A stretch of DNA of 64,000 bases, from contig NZ_CP119391.1 of NCBI RefSeq assembly GCF_031886125.1, positions 620,001 through 684,000 of the forward strand, read 5' to 3'. Origin of the DNA: Halomonas piscis (GTDB lineage Bacteria; Pseudomonadota; Gammaproteobacteria; Pseudomonadales; Halomonadaceae). How positions within the stretch are numbered: position 1 is the stretch's first letter; each line of letters begins with the position of its first letter. The notes beneath the pieces were generated by a model that saw only the letters and a list, made by a program, of their open reading frames with translations, had not been told where the DNA came from and searched no databases. Position numbers and translations under genes: made by a program. This document shows positions 42,532 through 51,638 of the stretch, in pieces.

Positions 42532-43553
42532 AAGCCCTCGCTAAAAAGCACGCTGAGCCCGGCATCTGGATGATCGATGCCCCCGTGCCCGAGCCCGGCC
42601 ATAACGACGTGCTGATCAAAATCCGCCGCACCTCGATCTGCGGCACCGACCTGCACATCTACCACTGGGACGAGTGGGCGCAGAAAACCGTGCCGGTGCC
42701 GATGATCACCGGTCACGAATACAGCGGCGAGATCGTCGCCCTGGGCGAAGGCGTGGACGGCTTTGCCGTGGGCGACCGCGTTTCCGGCGAAGGCCACGTG
42801 ACCTGCGGCTACTGCCGCAACTGCCGCGCCGGGCTTCGCCACCTGTGCCGCAACAGCATCGGCGTGGGCGTCAACCGCCAGGGCGCCTTTGCCGAGTACA
42901 TGACGCTGCCCGCGTACAACCTGTTCAAGCTGCCCGACGACGTTGCCTTTGATCTGGCGGCGATTTTCGATCCCTTCGGCAACGCCGTGCACACAGCACT
43001 TGCGTTTGACCTGGTGGGCGAGGACGTACTGGTCACCGGCGCCGGTCCCATCGGCATCATGGCCGCCGCCGTGGCCCGCCACGTGGGGGCGCGCCACGTG
43101 GTGATCACCGACGTCAACGACGAGCGCCTGGCCCTTGCCCGGCGCATGGGCGTGACCCGGGCGGTCAACGTCTCCCGGGAGTCCCTGACCGACGTCATGG
43201 CCGAACTTGCCATGACCGAAGGCTTTGACGTGGCGCTGGAAATGTCCGGCGTGGCCTCGGCCATCGACCAGCTGCTCGACGCCATCAACCACGGCGGCAA
43301 GATCGCCATGCTGGGGATCCCCCCGGGCGAAATGCCCATCGACTGGAGCCGGGTGATCTTCAAGGGGCTGACCATTCGCGGCATCTATGGCCGGGAAATG
43401 TTCGAAACCTGGTACAAGATGGCAAGCCTCATCCAATCCGGGCTGGACCTGGAGCCGATCATCACCCACCGCTTTGCCATCGACGACTTCGAGCAGGCAT
43501 TTGCCCTGGTGGGAGAGGGCAGCTCCGGCAAGGTAGTGATGAGCTGGGACTAG
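42528..43553 (+). CDS. tdh: L-threonine 3-dehydrogenase
   Basis: Zinc-dependent NAD+ enzyme oxidising threonine to 2-amino-3-ketobutyrate. 341 residues: [15 protein letters not shown] with catalytic Cys, GHEYSGEI with the zinc Glu, the structural zinc cysteines [15 protein letters not shown], and the Rossmann motif [10 protein letters not shown]. Overlaps kbl by 4 bp. Confidence 0.97.
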   Translation: MKALAKKHAEPGIWMIDAPVPEPGHNDVLIKIRRTSICGTDLHIYHWDEWAQKTVPVPMITGHEYSGEIVALGEGVDGFAVGDRVSGEGHVTCGYCRNCRAGLRHLCRNSIGVGVNRQGAFAEYMTLPAYNLFKLPDDVAFDLAAIFDPFGNAVHTALAFDLVGEDVLVTGAGPIGIMAAAVARHVGARHVVITDVNDERLALARRMGVTRAVNVSRESLTDVMAELAMTEGFDVALEMSGVASAIDQLLDAINHGGKIAMLGIPPGEMPIDWSRVIFKGLTIRGIYGREMFETWYKMASLIQSGLDLEPIITHRFAIDDFEQAFALVGEGSSGKVVMSWD

Positions 43554-43664
43554 GCGCGCCTCGTCAAGCGCAAAAGTGAGCGGAGGCCGCCGGCGAATTT
43601 TGCGCCGGGGCCGTTTATTGGGCATGCTGAACGTCTGTTATCGCGCCGCTATTCACCCCGCCGG

Positions 43665-44738
43665 ATGCCGCCCATGCTGACCCTTGTTCTCACCGTTGCC
43701 ACCGCCATCCTGCTGGCTGCCTCTACCCTGGGACGCGTTCCCATCCACCAGTGGTGGGCCCGGGCCTGCGAGTTCCCCCGGCTGCAGATCGCAAGCCTTG
43801 CCGCACTTTGCCTGGTGCTCTCGGCCTTTGCTGATGCCGACGCGCGCCTCTGGCTGATGCTTGCCAACGCGCTGGTGGTCGCAGCGCAGCTGTACCGTAT
43901 TCTGCCCTATACCCGGCTTACGCCGATTACCGTCAACCCTACCGACCCCGATGGCGACGAGTCGCGCTGCGTCACTCTGCTGGTGGCCAACGTGCTCACG
44001 CCCAACCGCCAGGCATCGAAGCTTATCGAGCAGATTCATGAGCACAAGCCCGACGTGGTGCTGACGCTGGAAAGCGACGACTGGTGGCAGGAGCAGCTTG
44101 ACCCGGCGCTGGACGAAGGCTGGCCGCACAGCGTGAAAATCCCGCTGGACAACCTCTACGGCATGCACCTGTATTCCCGCCTGCCGCTGCCGGAGGCCGA
44201 GGTCAAATGGCTGATTCAGGACGATATTCCGTCCATACATAGCTGGCTTGAGCTGCCCGACGGCGAGCGTATCCGGTTTTATGCCCTGCACCCGCGCCCG
44301 CCGGCTCCCAGCGAAAGCGAAACCTCGCTATGGCGCGACGGTGAGCTTCTGCTGGTGGGGCAGATGATCCACCGCGACCCCAAGCCGACGCTTGCCGCCG
44401 GCGACCTCAACGACGTGGCCTGGTCGCGCTCCACGCGCATGTTTTGCCGGGTCAGCCACATGATGGACCCCCGCCGGGGACGGGGCATGTTCAGCACCTT
44501 TCACGCCCAATATCCGTTTCTGCGCTGGCCGCTGGATCACATCTTCGTCAGCGAGCACTTTACCCTCACCCACATGCGCCGGCTCAAATCCATCGGCTCG
44601 GATCACTTCCCCATCATGGCGACGCTCTGCCTGCAGCTGTCGCGCAAGGATGAGCACGACGCCCCCGAGGCCGACGGCGACGACCGCGAAGACGCCGCCG
44701 AGACCATCAGGGAAGCCCGGGAGGAAAGCCAGGACTAG
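43665..44738 (+). CDS. Endonuclease/exonuclease/phosphatase-fold membrane protein
   Basis: 357 residues: hydrophobic N-terminal segments (TLVLTVATAILLAASTLG; IASLAALCLVLSAFA; LWLMLANALVVAAQLY), then a soluble EEP domain. The domain shows VLTLESDDWW (metal-binding Glu), AAGDLNDVAWS (GDxN) and IGSDHFPIMA (SDH). The tail is highly acidic. Similar membrane-anchored EEP proteins are common, with unknown substrates. Start could be 43674. Its stop overlaps that of the convergent homoserine kinase gene. Confidence 0.8.
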   Translation: MPPMLTLVLTVATAILLAASTLGRVPIHQWWARACEFPRLQIASLAALCLVLSAFADADARLWLMLANALVVAAQLYRILPYTRLTPITVNPTDPDGDESRCVTLLVANVLTPNRQASKLIEQIHEHKPDVVLTLESDDWWQEQLDPALDEGWPHSVKIPLDNLYGMHLYSRLPLPEAEVKWLIQDDIPSIHSWLELPDGERIRFYALHPRPPAPSESETSLWRDGELLLVGQMIHRDPKPTLAAGDLNDVAWSRSTRMFCRVSHMMDPRRGRGMFSTFHAQYPFLRWPLDHIFVSEHFTLTHMRRLKSIGSDHFPIMATLCLQLSRKDEHDAPEADGDDREDAAETIREAREESQD

Positions 44739-45724
44739 CGCGCCGTTTTCGACTGACCTGCTGTGCTGGCCGGAGCCTCGGGCAGCGGCAGGGTGCCGTA
44801 CATCTGGCGCGCCTTGAAGATGGTGCGAAACTGCGTGGGATCGTGGGGCGTGAGGTCGTGCGCCGGCGGATTGACGTACACCACCAAAAGCCGCGAGAGC
44901 CAGTAGCGCAGCGCGGTCATGCTCAGCATGGTCGGCCACAGCGCGCGCTCGTCGGCGGTCAGCGCCCGGCGTGCCTGGTAGGCGTTGATGATAACGTCGT
45001 GGCGCGCCTGATCCAGGCGGCCGTCTTCAGCGGTGGCCCAGTCGTTGATCACAATGGCAAGATCAAACAGCAGATCGCCGGTGCAGCCGTTGTAAAAATC
45101 GATGATGCCGCCGAGCCTGTCGCCCTCGAACAGGGTGTTATCGCGGAACAGATCGCCGTGCAGCGCGCCCTGGGGCAGCTCGCCCCGGGCGGCAAATTCG
45201 CCCTCGAAGTCGTCCACGGCGTTTTTCATCAGCGTCTGATCTTCCTGGCGCAGAAATCCCAGCACCTTGTGGTGCATGGCCGTAAGCCAGCTCAAGTCCC
45301 GCGGGTTGGGGCGGTGCCCGGAAAAATGCCGGGAGAGCTGATGCATCCGGCCAAGGGTGTCGCCGATGACCCGGCACTGCTCAAGGCTGGGGTTTTCCGG
45401 GTGGCGGCCGGGCAAACGCGGAAACAGCAGCGCCGGCTTGTCGGCCAGGCGCTTGAGCGCCACGCCGTCGCGGTCGTGAACTGGGCCGGGAATCGGCAGG
45501 CGATAGGCGTCGAGATAGTCAAGCAGGTCAACAAAAAACGGCAGCTCTTCCTGCTCGCCCTGTTCAAAGAGGGTAAGCACCAGTTCGCAGCGGTCGGTGG
45601 TAACAAAAAACGTGGAATTTTCCGTGCCGCCGGCAACGCCCTGCAGCGACACAAAGCGGCCCACGTCAAAAGGCTCCAGGAACGTAGCGACCTGCGCGTC
45701 GCCAAGCGGAGTGAATACAGCCAT
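44735..45724 (-). CDS. thrB: Homoserine kinase, aminoglycoside-phosphotransferase type
   Basis: 329 residues of the APH/choline-kinase-like ThrB found in pseudomonads rather than the GHMP type of enterobacteria. Visible: catalytic loop GALHGDLFRDNTLF and metal-binding IIDFYNGCTGDLLFDLAI. It makes O-phosphohomoserine for threonine synthesis. It adjoins polA as in Pseudomonas, but the small DUF2782 gene usually between them there is absent. Confidence 0.92.
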   Translation of the reverse strand: MAVFTPLGDAQVATFLEPFDVGRFVSLQGVAGGTENSTFFVTTDRCELVLTLFEQGEQEELPFFVDLLDYLDAYRLPIPGPVHDRDGVALKRLADKPALLFPRLPGRHPENPSLEQCRVIGDTLGRMHQLSRHFSGHRPNPRDLSWLTAMHHKVLGFLRQEDQTLMKNAVDDFEGEFAARGELPQGALHGDLFRDNTLFEGDRLGGIIDFYNGCTGDLLFDLAIVINDWATAEDGRLDQARHDVIINAYQARRALTADERALWPTMLSMTALRYWLSRLLVVYVNPPAHDLTPHDPTQFRTIFKARQMYGTLPLPEAPASTAGQSKTAR

Positions 45725-45936
45725 GAGAATCTCGCTCGGGTTGCCAAGCCTCGTATTGTAGCGGCTTGACGTCCGACTTGGCAGCGTTGCAGCGGCAGAG
45801 CTCCCTCATGCCTTGGTCCATACCCGCTGGGTAAAGCCCCGGCGCTCGCCGGAACAGCGGCACTGCGCGTATTATGGCCGACATTGTTGTGTCGCCCCCA
45901 TTTTCTGACATCTTTTTTCGGCAACGGATACTGGCT

Positions 45937-48714
45937 ATGGCTCGTGCACCCATCGTTTTAGTTGACGGCTCTTCCTACCTTTACCGGGCGTTTCACGCGC
46001 TGCCGGCGCTGACCACCTCTACCGGGGCGCCTACCGGCGCGGTCAAGGGCGTGCTCAATATGCTCAAGCGCCTGATCAAGGACTATCCCGAAAGCCCCAT
46101 GGCGGTGGTGTTCGACGCCCCGGGCAAAACCTTTCGCGACGAGCTTTACGAGGAGTACAAGGCCAACCGCCCGCCGATGCCCGACGACCTGAGAAGCCAG
46201 ATCGAGCCGCTTTACCAGTGCGTCAGAGCGCTGGGGCTGCCGCTTTTGTGCATCGAGGGCGTCGAGGCCGACGACGTCATCGGCACCCTTGCCCGCCACG
46301 CCACCGAGGCCGGGCGCGACGCAGTGGTCTCCACCGGCGACAAGGACATGGCCCAGCTGGTCAACGGCCATATTACGCTGGTCAACACCATGAAGGGCGA
46401 AACCCTGGACGTCGCCGGCGTCGAGGACAAGTTCGGCCTGCCGCCGGAGCGGATCGTCGATTTTCTCGCGCTGATGGGCGACAAGGTCGATAACATTCCC
46501 GGCGTGCCCGGCGTCGGCGAGAAAACCGCGCTGGGACTCTTGCAGGGCATGAACGGCGGCCTGGACACTGTGTACGGCGATCTGGAGCGCGTGACGACGC
46601 TCGGCTTTCGCGGCGCCAAGAGCCTGCCCAAAAAGCTCGAAGCGCACCGCGATCAGGCGTTTTTGTCGTATGACCTTGCCACCATCAAGACCGACTGCGA
46701 GCTGCCCGCCGGCCTCGACGACCTGGAGATTGCCCACCCGGACCGGGAGGCGCTGGTGGCGCTCTACCGCGAGCTCGAGTTCAAGCGCGAGCTTGCCGAG
46801 CTTTTGGAAGGCCGGGACGAAGGCGTGGACGACGTGAAGGGCGGCACCTCGGCACCGGAAAGCGCCGCCGAAGGCGATGGCGATACTGGCGAGTCGTCTT
46901 CCCGCCAGCGAGAAGATGCGGTTATCACCATCCAGAAGGAGCTCGACGCCTGGCTTGCCCGGCTACAAAAGGCCGAGCGCTTCTGCTTTGACCTGGAAAC
47001 CACCAGCCTCAACTACATGGAGGCGGAGATCGTCGGCGTAGGGCTTGCGCTCGAGGCCGGCGAGGCGGCCTACATTCCGCTGGCCCACGACTATCTCGAC
47101 GCCCCGGAGCAGCTCGACCGCCGGGCGGTGCTCGAGGCGCTCACTCCGCTCTGGGAGAGCGCCGACAAGACCAAGCTCGGCCAGAACCTCAAGTACGATA
47201 TCTCGGTGCTGGCAAGCTACGGCATCAGCGTCGCGCCGCCGCTTGCCGACACCATGCTCGCCTCCTACGTGCTCAACTCCACCGCCACCCGCCACGACAT
47301 GGACTCGCTGGCGCTCAAATACCTGGGCGAAACCACCACCGCCTTTGCCGACGTGGCGGGCAAGGGCGCCAGGCAGCTCACCTTCAACCAGGTGGCGCTG
47401 GAGCAGGCCGTGCCCTATGCCTGCGAAGACGTGGACATCACATTGCGGCTGTTCGACGAGCTGATGCCCCGGGTCAAGGGCGAAGGCCGGCTGGAAGAGG
47501 TGCTGGAAACCCTTGAGCTGCCGCTGATCCCGGTGCTCTCGCGCATGGAACGCGCCGGCGTGGCGCTGGACGTCGAGCGCCTGCACGCCCAGAGCAAGGA
47601 ACTCGAGGCGCGCATTCACGAGCTGGAACAAAAGGCCTTTGATCTGGCCGGGCGCGAGTTCAACCTGAGCTCGCCCAAGCAGCTCGGCGAGATTCTGTTC
47701 GACGAGCAGAAAATCCCTGTGCTCAAGAAAACCCCCAAGGGCGCACCGTCCACCGCCGAAGCGGTGCTTGAGGAGCTGGCGCTGGATTACCCATTGCCCA
47801 AGGTCATCATCGAACACCGCGGGCTTTCCAAGCTCAAGTCCACCTACACCGACAAGCTGCCGAGGCTGGTCAACCCTGTCACCGAGCGGGTGCACACCAG
47901 CTACCACCAGGCGGTGACAGCCACCGGGCGGCTGTCGTCGTCGGACCCCAATCTGCAGAACATTCCCATCCGCACCGAGGAAGGGCGCAAGATCCGCCAG
48001 GCGTTCACCGCTCGGCCGGGCTACCGCGTGGTCGCCGCCGACTACTCCCAGATCGAGCTGCGCATCATGGCGCACCTGTCCGAAGACGAGGGGCTGCTCA
48101 AGGCCTTCGCCGAGGGCAAGGACATCCACGCCGCCACCGCCGCCGAGGTGTTCGGCACCGAGCTTGGCAAGGTCACAGGCGACCAGCGGCGCAGCGCCAA
48201 GGCCATCAACTTCGGGCTGATCTACGGCATGAGCGCCTGGGGTCTTTCCCGCCAGCTGCACATCGAGCGCAACCAGGCGCAGATCTACATCGACCGCTAC
48301 TTTGACCGCTACCCCGGCGTGGGCCGCTACATGGAGCGTATCCGCGCCCAGGCCGCCGAAGACGGCTTTGTCGAAACCGTTGCCGGCCGGAGGCTCTACC
48401 TGCCCGAGATCACCGCCCAGAATCGCAACCGCCGCCAGGCCGCCGAGCGCACCGCGATCAACGCGCCCATGCAGGGCACCGCGGCGGACATCATCAAACG
48501 CGCGATGATCGACGTCGACGCCTGGCTGCAGGAAGGCGAGTTTGACGCCCTGATGGTGATGCAGGTCCACGACGAACTCGTCTTCGAAGTCGCCGAAAGC
48601 CAGATAGACGCCTTCAAGAAAGAAGTTGCCAAACGCATGGAAAACGCCGCCAGCTTAAGCGTCGCGCTAACCGTAGAAGCGCAAAGCGGCACCCACTGGG
48701 ACGAAGCGCATTAA
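45937..48714 (+). CDS. polA: DNA polymerase I
   Basis: 925 residues with all three domains. The 5'-3' exonuclease comes first (VDGSSYLYRAFHAL, GVEADDVIGTLA). The 3'-5' proofreading domain retains its DxE (CFDLETTSLNY). The polymerase has motif A (AADYSQIELRIMAHLS), the O-helix (RRSAKAINFGLIYGMS) and motif C (QVHDELVFEV). I chose MARAPIVLVDG at 45937; the frame opens 63 bases upstream. Its 3' end is followed closely by the REP/IS1111 insertion. Confidence 0.97.
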   Translation: MARAPIVLVDGSSYLYRAFHALPALTTSTGAPTGAVKGVLNMLKRLIKDYPESPMAVVFDAPGKTFRDELYEEYKANRPPMPDDLRSQIEPLYQCVRALGLPLLCIEGVEADDVIGTLARHATEAGRDAVVSTGDKDMAQLVNGHITLVNTMKGETLDVAGVEDKFGLPPERIVDFLALMGDKVDNIPGVPGVGEKTALGLLQGMNGGLDTVYGDLERVTTLGFRGAKSLPKKLEAHRDQAFLSYDLATIKTDCELPAGLDDLEIAHPDREALVALYRELEFKRELAELLEGRDEGVDDVKGGTSAPESAAEGDGDTGESSSRQREDAVITIQKELDAWLARLQKAERFCFDLETTSLNYMEAEIVGVGLALEAGEAAYIPLAHDYLDAPEQLDRRAVLEALTPLWESADKTKLGQNLKYDISVLASYGISVAPPLADTMLASYVLNSTATRHDMDSLALKYLGETTTAFADVAGKGARQLTFNQVALEQAVPYACEDVDITLRLFDELMPRVKGEGRLEEVLETLELPLIPVLSRMERAGVALDVERLHAQSKELEARIHELEQKAFDLAGREFNLSSPKQLGEILFDEQKIPVLKKTPKGAPSTAEAVLEELALDYPLPKVIIEHRGLSKLKSTYTDKLPRLVNPVTERVHTSYHQAVTATGRLSSSDPNLQNIPIRTEEGRKIRQAFTARPGYRVVAADYSQIELRIMAHLSEDEGLLKAFAEGKDIHAATAAEVFGTELGKVTGDQRRSAKAINFGLIYGMSAWGLSRQLHIERNQAQIYIDRYFDRYPGVGRYMERIRAQAAEDGFVETVAGRRLYLPEITAQNRNRRQAAERTAINAPMQGTAADIIKRAMIDVDAWLQEGEFDALMVMQVHDELVFEVAESQIDAFKKEVAKRMENAASLSVALTVEAQSGTHWDEAH

Positions 48715-48745
48715 GCAGGAGGAAGTGAAGGCCGGCTTTAAACCC

Positions 48746-48765
48746 GAGATTGCTTCGCTGCGCTC
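48746..48765 (+). repeat. Left half of the REP target interrupted by the IS1111-type element
   Basis: GAGATTGCTTCGCTGCGCTC matches the right arm of the palindromic element at 23844-23872. The missing continuation CGCAATGAC occurs at 51016-51024, directly after the insertion. Confidence 0.7.
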
Positions 48766-48843
48766 AATGAAAGGGACTCCTCCCCACTCCGATGCCTCAT
48801 CGGGCAGAATGGCGTTGAGACCACCAAAAGAGGGGGAAGAGTC

Positions 48844-49887
48844 ATGAACCAGCATACGGCGATTGGCATTGATTTGGCAAAGCAGGCGTTTCAGGTGTGC
48901 ATCGTGAATACCCGTCAACAACGCGTTCGTACCAACAAAGTGCTGAAGCGCGCGGAGCTGCTGGATTACCTGCGGCGTCAGCCAAGCTGTCGCGTCTTCA
49001 TGGAGGCCTGCGGCGGCTCGCATCACTGGTCGCGGCAGTTCCAGGCCATGGGGCATGAGGTACGGCTTATTGCACCGCAGTTTGTCACCCCGTTTCGCAA
49101 GGGGCATAAGACCGATGCCAACGATGCGCTGGCGATCGTGGAGGCCGGGTTGCGACCCCACATGCGTTTTGTGCCTCAGAAAAAACTGGAGCAGCAGGAC
49201 CTGCAGAGCCTGCATCGCATCCGAGATCGTTACATCAAACAGCGCACCCAGCTGATCAACCAGGTACATGGCCTGCTGCAGGAATACGGCATTGTCTCCG
49301 GGCGCGGTCAGGCGGCCCTGAAGCGGACCCTGTGGCGTGTGCTGGAGGACGCGGAGAACGAACTGACGTTCACGATACGCGAGCTGCTGGCCGACCAAAT
49401 GGCCGAGCTGGACCATCAAAATGAGCGCATTCACCGCCTGGACAAGCAAATGGAGCAGCTGAGCCGCGCCATTCCGGCGTGTCAGCGGCTGCAGGCCGTG
49501 GAAGGCGTCGGCCCCGTCGTTGCCACCCAGCTCTACAGCGCCCTGGGTAACGGCAAGGCGTTCAGCAAAGGACGACAGGCGTCGGCCTACCTGGGCCTGA
49601 CACCGCGCCAGTTCAGCAGCGGCGGCAAGGTGGCCATGACGGGGATAGGCCGAACCGGCCAGCTCTCCCTCAAGGCCGCGCTGATCCGCGGGGCGCATTC
49701 GGTAATCCAGCGGCTGGGCGACAAGCAGGACAGCAAAAGCCACTGGCTGAGAGCGCTGGTCGACCGCGTGGGCAAGAACAAGGCGGCCGTTGCCCTGGCC
49801 AACAAAACCGTGCGAGTGGCCTGGGCGCTGCTGCACGGCAACACGACGTACCGGGCGGATTATGTAGACACCGAATTCCAGTGCTGA
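48844..49887 (+). CDS. IS110-family (IS1111 group) transposase
   Basis: 347 residues. The N-terminal RuvC-like DEDD domain shows GIDLAKQAF (Asp), VFMEACGGSHHW (Glu) and GHKTDANDALAI (Asp, Asp). A coiled coil follows, then the C-terminal transposase_20 domain (VEGVGPVVATQLYSAL, FSKGRQASAYLGLTP, GIGRTGQLSLKAALIRGA). The frame is intact and preceded by a purine-rich GAGGGGGAAGA. Family members work with an RNA from the element's non-coding end that selects target and donor. Confidence 0.93.
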   Translation: MNQHTAIGIDLAKQAFQVCIVNTRQQRVRTNKVLKRAELLDYLRRQPSCRVFMEACGGSHHWSRQFQAMGHEVRLIAPQFVTPFRKGHKTDANDALAIVEAGLRPHMRFVPQKKLEQQDLQSLHRIRDRYIKQRTQLINQVHGLLQEYGIVSGRGQAALKRTLWRVLEDAENELTFTIRELLADQMAELDHQNERIHRLDKQMEQLSRAIPACQRLQAVEGVGPVVATQLYSALGNGKAFSKGRQASAYLGLTPRQFSSGGKVAMTGIGRTGQLSLKAALIRGAHSVIQRLGDKQDSKSHWLRALVDRVGKNKAAVALANKTVRVAWALLHGNTTYRADYVDTEFQC

Positions 49888-49927
49888 TGGCCGGTTGGCC
49901 ACCAGTACAGGGGATGCTGGCACGCTA

Positions 49928-50784
49928 GGGTCTGTTGACGTTTCATGGCAGGGGTATTGGCAGGATAGGGGCAAGCTCACAGAATAAAGGTTCCTAAGCC
50001 AACAAACTGCAAGCCTGCCATGCCCCGACAAATGCTCACGGATGAACACTGGCCGAAGCTGAAATCTATCCTGCTTCAACAAGGTATTTATGACAAGACC
50101 GATCTGCGTACCACGGTGGAAGGCATCCTTTATCGGATGCGAACCGGCTGCCCGTGGCGGGACCTACCGGAGGCGTTTGGCCCCTGGAACACGGTCTACA
50201 AGCGCTTCAACGCCTGGTCAGCGAGTGGAAAGCTGATGAGGATTTTCATCTCTCTGGTGGAAGATCCTGATGTCGAGTGGCTATTTATTGATGGTTCCTA
50301 CGTCAAGGCTCACCAAGATAGCACTGGGGCTGCCACGGAAGATGCAGAAGCCATTGGCAAAAGTCGTGCAGGCAATACCAGCAAGATCCACTTGGCCGTG
50401 GATGCTTATGGGTTGCCGATCGCCTTCAGAATAACCGGGGGTGAAGTGCACGACAGCACGGAAGCCCAGGCATTGATTGACGGTTTGCCGGCAGGTGACG
50501 CGCTGGTGGCTGACAAAGGCTATGACAGTGAACGTATCCGTGAGCAGGTCGAAGCCAAAGGAATGGCTGCCGTCATTCCACGCAGGCGTAACTCGAAAAA
50601 AGGAAATGCCAATCTGGACAGAGGGTTATATCGCTACCGGCATCTGGTTGAGAATGCCTTTGCTCGATTGAAACCGTATCGCGCCATTGCGACGCGCTAC
50701 GATAAGCTCAAACGAAATTACGAAAGCATGGTGGCCTTGGCATGCGGCTTTTTATGGCTACCAATGTGAAACGTCAACAGGCCC
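49928..50784 (+). mobile_element. IS5-family insertion sequence
   Basis: 857 bp bounded by near-perfect inverted repeats: GGGTCTGTTGACGTTTCA at the left, and on the complement of the right end GGGCCTGTTGACGTTTCA (one mismatch). The dinucleotide TA flanks both ends (49926-49927 and 50785-50786), consistent with a 2-bp target duplication. It encodes a single full-length transposase and lies in the 3' non-coding part of the IS1111-type element. Confidence 0.9.
50020..50769 (+). CDS. IS5-family DDE transposase
   Basis: 249 residues: the N-terminal DUF4096-type domain (LTDEHWPKLKSIL...YRMRTGCPWRDLPEAFGPWNTVYKRF) and a DDE catalytic domain with Asp in LFIDGSYVKAH, Asp in VADKGYDSERI and Glu in YRHLVENAFARLK. 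Many IS427-like relatives split this into two frames joined by frameshifting; here it is one uninterrupted frame. Confidence 0.93.
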   Translation: MPRQMLTDEHWPKLKSILLQQGIYDKTDLRTTVEGILYRMRTGCPWRDLPEAFGPWNTVYKRFNAWSASGKLMRIFISLVEDPDVEWLFIDGSYVKAHQDSTGAATEDAEAIGKSRAGNTSKIHLAVDAYGLPIAFRITGGEVHDSTEAQALIDGLPAGDALVADKGYDSERIREQVEAKGMAAVIPRRRNSKKGNANLDRGLYRYRHLVENAFARLKPYRAIATRYDKLKRNYESMVALACGFLWLPM

Positions 50785-51014
50785 TAGTGCCATCACCTTG
50801 TTGCCGAGCCACGAGGGATGAAAAACAGGTCAGACCGACCTTCTCAAAACCTGATCATTGCGATGGCTGAAAGGCCTAATGCTCGTTGAGGAGAGAAGGT
50901 GCGCGACGTTCATCAGGGTCAGGGGATAGCGACCCCGTATAAAGACCGACTATACGCACGCATCGGCTGTGTTTTTCAGGCTTTCGAGGCTTGCAACCGG
51001 GGAGGAGTCCCTAT

Positions 51015-51024
51015 ACGCAATGAC
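51015..51024 (+). repeat. Right half of the interrupted REP target
   Basis: ACGCAATGAC immediately follows the right end of the IS1111-type element and completes the REP whose left part is at 48746-48765. Confidence 0.6.
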
Positions 51025-51063
51025 ACGGGGGCAGACTGCGGGGCACCGGTTGCAGGCGCTTCG

Positions 51064-51561
51064 CTACCCCAGCACCTGCGGGTTCAGCTGCCATACCGAA
51101 TAGTTGAGCGCCGCGGCAAAGCCGATCCACAACAGATAAGGGACGAGAAGAGCACCGGCCAGCCGCTGCGTCCGCCAGAAGGTGGCGGTTGTCGCCGCCA
51201 CCAGCACTATCAACAGCAGAATGTTGAAGAACCCCAGCGCGCCCTGGTGCCAGACAAAGAACACCCAGCTCCACAGCGCGTTCACCCCCAGCTGCACCAG
51301 AAACAGCGCAAGCGCCCGCCGCTGGCGCGTAAACCCGCCCCGTCGCCACACCAGCCAGGCGGCAACGCCCATCAGCGCGTAAAGCGTCGTCCACACCGGC
51401 CCAAACACCGAGGCGGGCGGCGCCCAGTCAGGCTGTGCAAGCTGGTTATAGAACGCGCTGGCCTGTATCGAGGCAATCGCCCCCACGGCAGACGCTGCGA
51501 AGCTTATTGCCAGCCAGCCCAGCAGGCCGAAGGCTTGTTGCGGTTTTGAGAATGATGGCAT
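51064..51561 (-). CDS. tspO: TspO/MBR family protein
   Basis: 165-residue membrane protein with five hydrophobic helices. Family motifs: WAPPASVFGPVWTTLYALMGVAAWLVW and NALWSWVFF, with WIGFAAALNYSVWQLN at the end. Bacterial TspO binds porphyrins and cholesterol and is tied to stress or tetrapyrrole control; its role here is undefined. Confidence 0.93.
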   Translation of the reverse strand: MPSFSKPQQAFGLLGWLAISFAASAVGAIASIQASAFYNQLAQPDWAPPASVFGPVWTTLYALMGVAAWLVWRRGGFTRQRRALALFLVQLGVNALWSWVFFVWHQGALGFFNILLLIVLVAATTATFWRTQRLAGALLVPYLLWIGFAAALNYSVWQLNPQVLG

Positions 51562-51638
51562 GGGGGGTTTCCGGCTGTTGGTTGAGCCCGTGATTCTTTC
51601 ACGGGGGTAGCTGCCGATAAAATCTTGCTGCCCCCAGC

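Larger units (their letters stand above)
49888..50998 (+). other. Candidate guide-RNA region of the IS1111-type element, split by the IS5 insertion
   Basis: Apart from the inserted IS5 copy, 49888-49927 plus 50785-50998 is about 250 bp of non-coding sequence between the transposase stop and the right inverted repeat. In the IS1111 group this side encodes the bridge (seek) RNA. I have not folded it, so the guide loops are not assigned. Confidence 0.45.
48766..51014 (+). mobile_element. IS1111-group (IS110 family) element carrying a nested IS5-family element
   Basis: Perfect 13-bp subterminal inverted repeats lie at 48773-48785 (GGGACTCCTCCCC) and 50999-51011 (its complement). They are 7 bp and 3 bp from the proposed ends, the offset typical of the IS1111 group. 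Without the 857-bp insertion and its 2-bp duplication the element is about 1.39 kb, a normal size. It holds one transposase frame with a short 5' and a long 3' non-coding part. REP halves flank it. The outer boundaries may be off by a few bases because this group makes no target duplication. Confidence 0.8.

Noticed and set aside
46963..48570. 535-codon frame antisense to polA
   Set aside because: Shadow of the polA codon pattern; no ribosome site or recognisable domain.
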